A model generated the notes under the pieces. That model saw only the letters and a program-made list of their open reading frames with translations. It was not told the origin of the DNA and did no database searches. DNA of 64,000 nucleotides from Actinomycetota bacterium (GTDB lineage Bacteria; Actinomycetota; Thermoleophilia; Gaiellales; Gaiellaceae): contig WLID01000007.1 in the NCBI GenBank assembly GCA_009702325.1, forward strand, positions 1-64,000. The letters run 5' to 3'. The position numbers and the translations under genes were made by a program. Of the stretch, positions 17,737 through 25,099 are shown in pieces; the first letter of the stretch is position 1, and each line of letters opens with the position of its first letter.

Positions 17737-18933
17737 TTATGCGAGCGCTCCTGCATCAGCAGTCACGAAGCGTATGCGGTCGGCAGCAATCTCGGCCCGT
17801 TCGAGCGCCTCGGCGCGCGTCCCGCCCACGGCGAGCACGGCCCCTGCACGATCGGAGCCGTAGCGAAACGGGCCAAAGCGGTGGCCCGGAGTGCGGTAGA
17901 GACGAACCTGGGCCACACCTTGGAGGTCTTCGGGAACCGAGACCGATTCGAGCGTTCCCTCGGGAGGAACGAGAAAGCGCGTGACCGCACCGCCCGCTCC
18001 TTCGCCTGAGATCGCTGGCTCTGGCCCATCACCGAACGCCGCCGCGAGCGCGAGCGCGTTCAGATCAACTCCGGTAGCGGCAAAGACGAGTTCGCCATCG
18101 TGGCCACCACCGAGTCGCGCAGCGATCTCGACGATCTTCGGCCCGTCGGCACCGATCCGTAGCTGCGCGTAGGTCGGTCCATTCGTGATGCCAAGCGCCT
18201 CGACGCCGCGCTGCGCAACCGCGGCCGCGCCGCCACCGTGTTGGGACGGCCACACGTGGGCGAGCGCGACTCCGAATGCGGGCGGGTCGGCGACGATCCG
18301 GTCGGTCACCGCAAGCGCTGTGTAGACACCGTCTCGGGAGTACCCGATTACCGTCACCTCGGGGCCGTCGACAAGGCCCTCGACGAGGGCGACACCGTTG
18401 CGTGATTCGGCTCGGGCTTTGGCGATTGCGGGCGCGAGCTCGGACGCGTCGCGCACAAGTGAGAGGCCCTTCTGGCCCTGCCGGTCGGGTGCCTTCACAA
18501 CGCATGGCACCGGCAACGTCACGTCGCCGTCGGTCACCGTCTCCCACGGCGGCTGTGGAACGCCCGCTGCCGCGAACGCCTCCCGTTGGCGCAACTTGTT
18601 GGTCGCCAAAATCCCGGTGGCCGGGTCGATTGGGTGCGGAAGGTTGAGCTTCGCGGCCACCCGCGCTGCGACCGCAACGGGCCAATCGGTGCCCGGTGCA
18701 ATGATCCCGTCGAGATCCAATGCCGCCGCGAGCCGCTCGATCGCCGACTCGTCTTCGGTCGACACGATGCAGCGGCGATCGGCAAACGCAAACCCGGGCG
18801 CGCGTGGATCGCGATCGGCAACCGCCGTCCACACTCCCGCAGCCTGGGCAGCCTCAAGCAGCCCAAGCTGTGCCGGGCCTCCGCCTAGGACGAGTAGGCG
18901 CCGACGTCTTTGGCCAGGATCCCGCGCCACCAC
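17737..18933 (-). CDS. ATP-grasp ligase (carbamoyl-phosphate synthase/PurK-like)
   Basis: This 398-residue protein has the three-part ATP-grasp fold. The N-terminal dinucleotide-like fold is LLVLGGGPAQLGLLEAAQ. The nucleotide-binding lysine is in PCVVKAPDRQGQKG. The hinge is VALVEGLVDGPEVTVIGY, and the Mg-binding segment is KIVEIAARLGGGHDGEL. The family joins a carboxylate, activated as acyl phosphate, to an amine, thiol or similar nucleophile. It resembles the protein at 26092-27309. Two adjacent GTG codons can serve as start, and either overlaps the dehydratase gene by about 46-49 nt. In this operon it may attach an amino acid or acyl group to an amino sugar. That is inference. Confidence 0.8.
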   Translation of the reverse strand: MVARDPGQRRRRLLVLGGGPAQLGLLEAAQAAGVWTAVADRDPRAPGFAFADRRCIVSTEDESAIERLAAALDLDGIIAPGTDWPVAVAARVAAKLNLPHPIDPATGILATNKLRQREAFAAAGVPQPPWETVTDGDVTLPVPCVVKAPDRQGQKGLSLVRDASELAPAIAKARAESRNGVALVEGLVDGPEVTVIGYSRDGVYTALAVTDRIVADPPAFGVALAHVWPSQHGGGAAAVAQRGVEALGITNGPTYAQLRIGADGPKIVEIAARLGGGHDGELVFAATGVDLNALALAAAFGDGPEPAISGEGAGGAVTRFLVPPEGTLESVSVPEDLQGVAQVRLYRTPGHRFGPFRYGSDRAGAVLAVGGTRAEALERAEIAADRIRFVTADAGALA

Positions 18934-19883
18934 GCCTCATTGTCGCGGTACCAGGCGACGGTGCGTTCGAGACCCTCCTCAAACGACGTGCGCGCACGCC
19001 AGCCGAGCAGATCGGCCGTGACGTCAGTCGAACCGATATGACGGTCGACCTGCCCAAGCCGTTCGGCTGTATGCACCCGATGGTCGCGCGGCTTGCCGAG
19101 CGCATCGAGCACCGCGTCGGCGACGTCGTTGACCGAGATATCAACGCCCGTCGCAATGTTCAGGACAGCCCCGTGGATCTTGTCGAGCGGCGCCTCGATC
19201 ACCGCCTGGATCGCCTCGGCGTCGTCGCCAACGTAGAGCCAGTCGCGTGAGGCATGCCCCTCACCATGGATCGTCAACGGCTCGCCCGACAGCGCCTGCG
19301 TGATGAAGCGGGGGATCAGCTTCTCGGGGTGCTGCCTCGGCCCATAGTTGTTGAACGGACGCAGAATCGCGATTGGCAGGTCGTACGTCGCGACGTACGA
19401 GTACGCGAGCCGGTCGGCGCCAGCCTTCGTGGCTGCGTACGGCGACCGCGGATTGAGCGGGTGCACCTCATCCATCGGCGCATATTCGGCCGTGCCGTAG
19501 ACCTCAGATGAGGAGATCAAGATGAAACGCTCGACGGGAGTTTGGCGGATCGCGTCGAGGAGGATCTGGGTGCCCTCGACGTTCGTCGTCACGAACTCCG
19601 ACGCCCCTTCGCGAATCGACTTCTCGACGTGCGACTCAGCTGCGGCGTTGACGATGACGTCAACTCCGGCGGCGAGCTCAGCAACGAGCCCCTTGTCACG
19701 AATGTCGCCATGGACGAACGACAGGCGCGGGTGGCTCAGCACGTCGGCGAGGTTCTCAAGGTTCCCCGCGTACGTCAGCGCGTCGAGCGAGATCACTTCG
19801 TGATCGGAATGGTCAAGGAGATGCCTGACCACGTTGGACGAGATGAACCCCGCCCCGCCAGTCACCAGTACACGCTTTCCCAT
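18885..19883 (-). CDS. dTDP-glucose 4,6-dehydratase-like SDR enzyme
   Basis: This 332-residue extended SDR closely follows RmlB over its length. It has VTGGAGFISSNVVRHLL, SLDALTYAGNLENL, NAAAESHVEKSI and PFNNYGPRQHPEKLIPRFI. The YxxxK pair is in SPYAATKAGADRL. The usual RmlB T-D-E triad is replaced by S-S-E in LISSSEVYG, so the catalytic aspartate is missing. The S-E pairing is more like GDP-mannose dehydratases. It may act on a different nucleotide sugar or do an epimerisation. It sits between the polyprenyl-sugar GT2 gene and the ATP-grasp gene in the minus-strand operon. Confidence 0.82.
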   Translation of the reverse strand: MGKRVLVTGGAGFISSNVVRHLLDHSDHEVISLDALTYAGNLENLADVLSHPRLSFVHGDIRDKGLVAELAAGVDVIVNAAAESHVEKSIREGASEFVTTNVEGTQILLDAIRQTPVERFILISSSEVYGTAEYAPMDEVHPLNPRSPYAATKAGADRLAYSYVATYDLPIAILRPFNNYGPRQHPEKLIPRFITQALSGEPLTIHGEGHASRDWLYVGDDAEAIQAVIEAPLDKIHGAVLNIATGVDISVNDVADAVLDALGKPRDHRVHTAERLGQVDRHIGSTDVTADLLGWRARTSFEEGLERTVAWYRDNEAWWRGILAKDVGAYSS

Positions 19884-19930
19884 GCTTGCCCTGCCCCTGT
19901 GGTCGTCGCTACGCCCGCCCGAGGCGGACG

Positions 19931-19946
19931 GCGCGGCGTCCCGCGC
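19931..19946 (-). terminator. Weak hairpin after the 19956-20870 gene
   Basis: GCGCGG and CCGCGC form a perfect 6-bp stem with a 4-nt loop in the 72-nt gap between the GT2 and dehydratase genes. No U-tract follows, so it may be a pause or processing site rather than a terminator. Confidence 0.3.
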
Positions 19947-19955
19947 GGTGCGAGC

Positions 19956-20870
19956 TTACAGCTCCTCGCGCACCGCGTAGAGGGGACGGTTCTCAACGTC
20001 ACGTTGAATCCGTCCGAGATACTCGCCGATGAGCGCAAGGATGAACCCCTCGACACCGAGGACGAACACGATCCCCGTCCCCGCAAACAGTGGCCCCGGG
20101 AAGTTCGCGTGGTGAATCCAGTAGGCGACGCCGTAGATCCCAAGTACCGCCGCCGCGAACGAGCAGACAAGGCCGAGCGCGAGGCCGATCCACTGGATCG
20201 GCTGTGGCCAGAAGCCGACGACGACGTGGAGTGCGAGCCGGATCAGGCGAAGCGGTGAGTAGGCCGAGCCGCCCCGGCTCGCCGCGTGCGCGACGTCGAC
20301 CTCCTCGACACTCGCGCCGCTTGCGAGCACAAGCGCCTTTGTGAACTTCTGCTTCCCGATCGACGGGAAGAGCGGCTCAATCGCGTCTCGGCGGTACGCG
20401 TTGAAGGCGCACCCGAAGTCTGAGATCGGCACCCCGGTGAACCGGCGCAAGAGGCCGTTGATCACCCGCGACGGCAGCGTGCGGCCAACGGAGTCAGCGC
20501 GATCAATACGACGACCCGAGGCGACATCGACGCGAGCGAGCGCCTCAACCAGCTTCGGGATGTCTTCGGGATGGTTCTGCAGGTCGCCATCCATCGTCAC
20601 GATCTGAGTGCCTCTCGTGCGAACGAGGCCTGCGTGCATCGCCGGATGCTGCCCGAAGTTGCGCTTGAGCCGGACGGCACGGACGCGGGAGTCGTCCGCG
20701 CAGAGTGCGCGCAGCTCGCCAAACGTTCCGTCGGTCGAACCGTCGTCGACGAAGATCAGCTCGAAGTCGCGGTCGCCTAGCGTCTCGACGACACGGCGGT
20801 GGAGCTCCCGCACGGAGGCCGCCTCGTTGAGGACTGTGACGACGACAGACAGCAAGGCTCCCTCGGCCAT
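19956..20870 (-). CDS. Polyprenyl-phosphate glycosyltransferase (GT2, ArnC/DPM1-like)
   Basis: This 304-residue protein has a GT-A domain followed by two C-terminal membrane segments. Motifs include LSVVVTVLNEAASVRELHRR, IFVDDGSTDGT, and the metal-binding DGDLQNHPEDIP. The membrane-proximal SDFGCAFNAYRRD and the IGEYLGRIQRDVENRPLY tail are typical of ArnC/GtrB/YkoT-type enzymes. These load a sugar from a nucleotide donor onto polyprenyl phosphate. The product could feed the GT-C-like membrane transferases encoded at 6754 and 12881. The ATG at 20870 begins just before the first GT-A strand. TATAGG 12 nt upstream may be the -10 box of the ten-gene operon. Confidence 0.87.
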   Translation of the reverse strand: MAEGALLSVVVTVLNEAASVRELHRRVVETLGDRDFELIFVDDGSTDGTFGELRALCADDSRVRAVRLKRNFGQHPAMHAGLVRTRGTQIVTMDGDLQNHPEDIPKLVEALARVDVASGRRIDRADSVGRTLPSRVINGLLRRFTGVPISDFGCAFNAYRRDAIEPLFPSIGKQKFTKALVLASGASVEEVDVAHAASRGGSAYSPLRLIRLALHVVVGFWPQPIQWIGLALGLVCSFAAAVLGIYGVAYWIHHANFPGPLFAGTGIVFVLGVEGFILALIGEYLGRIQRDVENRPLYAVREEL

Positions 20871-20901
20871 GGACCGAGGGAGCCTATACCGCGGAGCCGT
20901 G

Positions 20902-22302
20902 TTAGACCGATTCGAGCGCCGGTGTGACGGCCGGAGCGTGGGTGCGACGCTGCCGTCCGATGCCAAACGCGGCGATCGATCCGACCGCGACGATCACTGC
21001 GCCAACCCACACCGAGGGGACGAGGCCGTCGGTGAATGTCTGCCCGGATGCGTAGCCACCGTAGTGCGAGAAGATCGCGACGAGCACGGCGACGCCGAGA
21101 ACACCTCCGAGCTCGCGGATCGCGTTATTGGCGCCAGAGGCCTGTCCTTCCTCTTCCGGGCGAACCGACGAGAGCACGACATTGGCGACGGGAGCGAAGA
21201 AGAGTCCCATGCCGATGCCCGAGATCGAGAACGGCAGAACGAGATCGATGTAGGGCGTCGTCGGCGTTGAGACCGCAGCGATCCACCCAAGGCCAATCGC
21301 CTGCAGCGCGAGTCCCGCACCGAGCAGTCGGTGACCGCCGATCCGGTCGGACATCGCTCCCGCGATGGGAGCAACGATCATCGGCATTGCCGTCCATGGA
21401 AGGATCCGCAGACCCGAGCCGAGGGGCGAGTAGCCCTGCACCGTCTGGAAGAACTGCGCGAGCAGGAACACGGACCCGAACATGCCGAAGCTCATCAGGA
21501 GCGAAGCCACGCTCGAGAGCGTGAAGGCGCGGCTTCGGAAGAAGCGCAGTGGCAGCATCGGGTGTGGCGCTCGGAGCTCCCAGAGGACGAAGAGCACCAC
21601 GGCAGCACCGCCTGCGACGAGCGCCACGAGGATCTCAGGCGACCCCCAACCAACGGAGTTCCCGCGCACGAGACCCCAGACGACACCGAAGAGGCCACCG
21701 CTTGCGAGCACGAGCCCCGGCACGTCAACGGAGCTAGCTGGGCCACGACTCTCGTCGAGACGCACCATGGCGAGGGGCGCAAGGACGAGACCGATCGGAA
21801 CGTTCAGCCAGAAGATCCAGTGCCAGGAGATGCCATCGACGACAGCACCACCAACGAGCGGCCCGAAGGCGACAGCAAGACCGGAGATGCCACCCCACGC
21901 GCCAAGAGCAAGACCACGTCGCTCTGCCGGAACGGCGGCCGAGAGGATCGTCAGGGAGAGCGGCATCACGATTGCGCCGCCGAGACCTTGGATGGCACGA
22001 GCTGCATCGAGCGCCCCAATGGTCGGGGCAAGCGCTGCGCCGGCCGATGCCACAGTGAAGATCCCGAGGCCGATCGAGAACATGAGCCGTCGCCCGAACC
22101 GGTCGCCGAGTGCGGCGCCGGTGAGCAGCAGCACAGCGAAGACAAGCGTGTACGCGTTGACCGTCCACTCCAGCCCAGCGATGCCTGCGTGCAGGTCTTC
22201 GCGAATGACAGGAACGGCCGTCGTGACAACCAAGTTGTCGAGCGTGACCATGAACACCGCGAGCGAACTGATCGCAAATGTCCATCCTACTTTGTGATTC
22301 AT
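20902..22302 (-). CDS. MFS drug:H+ antiporter, DHA2 (14-TM) type
   Basis: This 466-residue protein has 14 predicted membrane segments. DHA2 signatures include FMVTLDNLVVTTAVPVI (motif D1), LGDRFGRRLMF (motif A) and AIQGLGGAIVMPLSLTIL. AFGPLVGGAVVDGISWHWIF contains motif C-like glycines. It should export a toxic compound using the proton gradient. The ATG at 22302 is preferred to the GTG at 22305, because GGAGGT at 22308-22313 is 5 nt from the former and only 2 nt from the latter. It lies downstream of a TetR gene with a terminator-like hairpin between them, so its expression probably depends on readthrough. Confidence 0.9.
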   Translation of the reverse strand: MNHKVGWTFAISSLAVFMVTLDNLVVTTAVPVIREDLHAGIAGLEWTVNAYTLVFAVLLLTGAALGDRFGRRLMFSIGLGIFTVASAGAALAPTIGALDAARAIQGLGGAIVMPLSLTILSAAVPAERRGLALGAWGGISGLAVAFGPLVGGAVVDGISWHWIFWLNVPIGLVLAPLAMVRLDESRGPASSVDVPGLVLASGGLFGVVWGLVRGNSVGWGSPEILVALVAGGAAVVLFVLWELRAPHPMLPLRFFRSRAFTLSSVASLLMSFGMFGSVFLLAQFFQTVQGYSPLGSGLRILPWTAMPMIVAPIAGAMSDRIGGHRLLGAGLALQAIGLGWIAAVSTPTTPYIDLVLPFSISGIGMGLFFAPVANVVLSSVRPEEEGQASGANNAIRELGGVLGVAVLVAIFSHYGGYASGQTFTDGLVPSVWVGAVIVAVGSIAAFGIGRQRRTHAPAVTPALESV

Positions 22303-22319
22303 CACTTACCTCCAAGGTC

Positions 22320-22347
22320 AAAAAAAGGGGCGGTCGCGAGCGACCGC
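22320..22347 (-). terminator. Intrinsic terminator/attenuator between tetR and the MFS gene
   Basis: On the minus strand GCGGTCG and CGACCGC pair around CTCG, followed by CCC and seven T. It starts 5 nt after the tetR stop and ends about 6 nt before the Shine-Dalgarno site of the exporter. It is the best intrinsic terminator in the window, placed inside a two-gene unit. Confidence 0.8.
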
Positions 22348-22351
22348 AGGA

Positions 22352-22927
22352 TCAGGATGGCGGTCGACAGCCTTCGAGCAGGCGGATTGCCCATGGTTCC
22401 GCGGCAACTCCCCCCGCGGCCATATCGGTGGGCGTCAGCCCCATCGAGGCGATGACGTTGAGCAACATGCCTTTTGCGAAAAACGAGGAGATCTCCGCGG
22501 GCTCGACCCCGGAAACACGCTCGGCGAAGCTGACCAGTTCGCCGTAGCCACGTCGGACTGCGGCGCAGATCTCCGGATCGTCGCAGGCGGAATAGGCCTG
22601 CATCTGAGCGCGAAGACGCAGTTCGTCGGTGAGCAGCTGTTCCATATAGGCGGCGCCGATCGCGTCGAGTGCCTCACGTCCGCGCAGCCCATCGGCAGCA
22701 CGCTCGAACATTTCGAGCGTCTCCGAGAAACACCGGTTGACCAACGCCTCGAAGAGATCGCGCTTGGTTCCGAAGAGACGGAACACGTATGGCTGCGAGA
22801 TCCCAGCCTGTCGAGCGATCTCTTCCGTTGAGCCACCGTGATAGCCCTTGGTGCCGAACTCGACGAGCGCCGCATCGAGCACAGCCGTGAGCCGCTCTTC
22901 CTTTGACTTTCGCTCCACCACAACCAT
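22352..22927 (-). CDS. TetR-family transcriptional regulator
   Basis: This 191-residue protein has an N-terminal helix-turn-helix at about residues 30-52 (STEEIARQAGISQPYVFRLF) preceded by AALVEFGTKGYHGG, the classical TetR_N layout. The C-terminal ligand domain is all-helical and unassigned. It is transcribed ahead of the DHA2 exporter. A perfect 9-bp dyad overlaps its own promoter, so it should repress itself and the exporter until an effector, perhaps an exporter substrate, binds. The ATG at 22927 is 7 nt after a -10 box, so the mRNA is probably leaderless. Confidence 0.9.
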   Translation of the reverse strand: MVVVERKSKEERLTAVLDAALVEFGTKGYHGGSTEEIARQAGISQPYVFRLFGTKRDLFEALVNRCFSETLEMFERAADGLRGREALDAIGAAYMEQLLTDELRLRAQMQAYSACDDPEICAAVRRGYGELVSFAERVSGVEPAEISSFFAKGMLLNVIASMGLTPTDMAAGGVAAEPWAIRLLEGCRPPS

Positions 22928-22934
22928 GGGTCGT

Positions 22935-22963
22935 AAGTTAGTGGCGACTCACTAACTTGTCAA
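22935..22963 (-). promoter_or_regulatory. tetR promoter with overlapping palindromic operator
   Basis: On the minus strand TTGACA (22958-22963) and TAACTT (22935-22940) are 17 bp apart, and the ATG follows 7 nt later. AAGTTAGTG (22935-22943) and CACTAACTT (22950-22958) form a perfect 9-bp inverted repeat with a 6-bp spacer. It fills the space between the -35 and -10 boxes, as expected for a TetR autorepressor site. Confidence 0.8.
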
Positions 22964-22983
22964 GCGCCGACGCGAAGTCGTGC

Positions 22984-24048
22984 TCAGTTAATCAGCGCGC
23001 GAATCGCGTCGGTCACGCGATCCAGCTCTGACTCGGTCAGGCTCGTGTGGAACGGCAACGCCAACGCCCGATCGAACACGCTGCTCGCGCCCGGAAACGG
23101 GCCTTGATCGCGGTAGGCGCCAAGCCGGTGCAGCGCGTATGTCCCAATCTGCGCCTCAATCCCTTGGGCGCGAAGCGCAGCCAAGATGCGGTCGCGATCG
23201 TCGAGCTGAATCACATATGCCTGCCAGCCATGCACGTCGCCAGCGTCCGCCTCGGGAAGCACAACCGGAAGGTCGCGCAGACGCTCGGTGTAGCCAGCAG
23301 CGATCCGGGTGCGCGCAGCGAGCAACTCCGGCAAACGCTGCATCTGGGGGATGCCGATCGCGCAGAGAATGTCGGGGATCCGGTAGTTCAGCCCCGGCGA
23401 TGGCATGTCGGTCGCCGTCGGGGGACGCCAGCCGTGGTGGCGCCACTGCCGAACGACGTCGGCGACCTCGTCGTCGTCGGTCGTGACAGCGCCGCCTTCA
23501 CCCGTCGTGACCGTCTTGCGCGGATGGAAGCTGAAGCAGCCAGTGATTCCCAGTGAGCCACAGGGCCGCCCCTTGTGGAGCGCGCCAAGCGCGCCGGCGG
23601 CGTCCTCGATCAACGGCAGGTCGGGCAGCGCTTCGACCCGCGCGGGGCGACCAAAGAGGTGCACCGCGAGCATCGCCTTCGTCCTCGGCCCGACGTCAAT
23701 CTTCGTCGGATCGACGTTCATCGTGACGGGATCGACATCGACAAGTACCGGGCGGAGACCGGAGAGCGCGACAACGTTTGCTGTGGCGGGGAACGTGTAC
23801 GCGGGAACGAGCACTTCATCACCGGGCTCAAGCCCAAGCGCAATCACCGCAAGATGGAGAGCAGCGGTGCCCGACGAAACAGCAACCGCGTGCGCGGTAC
23901 CGCACGCCTTTGCGATCTCCGCCTCAAACTCGGCGACCTTCGGCCCCATCGTGAGCATCCCGGTCTCGACCACAGCCGCGACCGCAGCAAGTTCTTCAGC
24001 ACCGACGTCGGGTTTGCCGAGCCGGACAGGCGGAAGCGTCTCGCTCAC
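22984..24048 (-). CDS. DegT/DnrJ/EryC1-family aminotransferase
   Basis: This 354-residue PLP enzyme has the Schiff-base lysine at K178 in HPRKTVTTGEGG. VPAYTFPATANVVALSG and LIEDAAGALGA bind the cofactor. It is most like the paralogue at 1844-3013, sharing the FHPRK-S/T-[IV]-TTGEGG context. It overlaps the upstream epimerase by ATGA, so the two form a small operon that makes an amino sugar. It ends about 20 nt from the tetR promoter region. The substrate is not known. Confidence 0.88.
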   Translation of the reverse strand: MSETLPPVRLGKPDVGAEELAAVAAVVETGMLTMGPKVAEFEAEIAKACGTAHAVAVSSGTAALHLAVIALGLEPGDEVLVPAYTFPATANVVALSGLRPVLVDVDPVTMNVDPTKIDVGPRTKAMLAVHLFGRPARVEALPDLPLIEDAAGALGALHKGRPCGSLGITGCFSFHPRKTVTTGEGGAVTTDDDEVADVVRQWRHHGWRPPTATDMPSPGLNYRIPDILCAIGIPQMQRLPELLAARTRIAAGYTERLRDLPVVLPEADAGDVHGWQAYVIQLDDRDRILAALRAQGIEAQIGTYALHRLGAYRDQGPFPGASSVFDRALALPFHTSLTESELDRVTDAIRALIN

Positions 24049-25013
24049 GCTCCACCGGCGCGCTGCCGGAACGAATCGATGGTACGCACGAGGCCATCGT
24101 CAAGCTCGACCTTCGGCTCCCAGCCGATCAGCTCGCGCGCCTTCTGCACGTTCGGAATCCGCAGTTCGACGTCGACATAACCGAGCGGGGCGAAGACGAT
24201 CTCGCCCGGGCACTCCGTAAGGCGCTTCACGCGGCTCGCGAGGTCGAAGATCGTGACCGACGAGCGCGGGTTGCCGATGTTGAACGCCTGCCCCACGGCG
24301 TTCGGGTGCTCGAGACACGAGAGGACGCCCTCGACCATGTCGTCGACGTAACACCAGGCGCGGATCTGCGAGCCGTCGCCGCGCACCGTCAGGTTGCGAC
24401 CAGCGAGCGCATCCTCGATGAACGCGCGAATCGCCCCGCCACCGATCTGGCCGGGGCCGAAGACGTTGAATGGATGAACCGTGACTGTGGGAAGGCCAAG
24501 CTCCTCGTGGTAGGCGTGCGCCATGTGCTCGCCCGCGAGCTTCGACACTGCGTATGTCCAGCGCGCCTCCCCGACCGAACCGATGGTCGAGACCTGACCT
24601 TCCGACACGTTGTAGGCATGCGTACCGAACACCTCGCTTGTCGAGAAGTCGACGAACCGCTCAAGCGTGCCCAGTGTTGCGAGCGCCGCTTCGAGCGCGT
24701 TGTAGGTGCCAATCACGTTGACGCGCATCGTCCGCACCGGGCTCGCGAGCACTGTGTCCACCCCAGCGATTGCGGCGCAGTGGACGATGTGTGTCGCTCC
24801 GGCAGCAAGCTCACGGAGCGCGGCGGCGTCGAGGACGTCTGCCTGGTGGAGCGTGAAGTTCGGATGTGAGCCCAGATCGGTCTGCTCGAGCGTGTTCCGG
24901 TGCAGGTTGTCGATCGCGAGGATCTCGTTGTCCTCGACGAGGCGGCGCGCCAGGGTGGTTGCGATAAACCCGGCGCCACCTGTGATCACAATCTTCTTTC
25001 CGGAGAGAGCCAC
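24045..25013 (-). CDS. NAD-dependent nucleotide-sugar epimerase/dehydratase (SDR)
   Basis: This 322-residue extended SDR has VITGGAGFIATTLARRLV at the N-terminus. The catalytic serine/threonine is in VDFSTSEVFGTHAYN, YxxxK in WTYAVSKLAGEHMAHAYH, and the substrate-binding NVFGPGQIGGGAIRAFI follows. The F-S-T-S-E-V-F-G core resembles 4,6-dehydratase/epimerase subgroups of UDP- or GDP-sugars. It is translationally coupled to the DegT aminotransferase downstream (ATGA). The GTG start at 25013 has TAGGCT 6 nt upstream, so a leaderless mRNA is likely. It diverges from the methyltransferase gene at 25100. Confidence 0.85.
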   Translation of the reverse strand: MALSGKKIVITGGAGFIATTLARRLVEDNEILAIDNLHRNTLEQTDLGSHPNFTLHQADVLDAAALRELAAGATHIVHCAAIAGVDTVLASPVRTMRVNVIGTYNALEAALATLGTLERFVDFSTSEVFGTHAYNVSEGQVSTIGSVGEARWTYAVSKLAGEHMAHAYHEELGLPTVTVHPFNVFGPGQIGGGAIRAFIEDALAGRNLTVRGDGSQIRAWCYVDDMVEGVLSCLEHPNAVGQAFNIGNPRSSVTIFDLASRVKRLTECPGEIVFAPLGYVDVELRIPNVQKARELIGWEPKVELDDGLVRTIDSFRQRAGGA

Positions 25014-25019
25014 GCCTGA

Positions 25020-25025
25020 AGCCTA
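25020..25025 (-). promoter_or_regulatory. Candidate -10 box (TAGGCT) for the epimerase-aminotransferase pair
   Basis: TAGGCT lies 6 nt before the GTG at 25013 on the minus strand. With the box at 25087 it defines an 86-nt divergent promoter region with no other feature. Confidence 0.4.
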
Positions 25026-25086
25026 GTTGTTTCCGGCGAGCCGTCGAGAACCGGCTGGTCGGTGGAGGGCATGCCGCACGTCCCCG

Positions 25087-25092
25087 TATTCT
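25087..25092 (+). promoter_or_regulatory. Candidate -10 box (TATTCT), leaderless start
   Basis: TATTCT lies exactly 7 nt before the GTG at 25100. It heads the plus-strand polysaccharide unit. No clear -35 box is seen. Confidence 0.45.
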
Positions 25093-25099
25093 TCAGCGC

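Noticed and set aside
21331..22455. 374-codon plus-strand open frame
   Set aside because: It is antisense to the MFS exporter, whose 14 membrane segments and motifs are clear.
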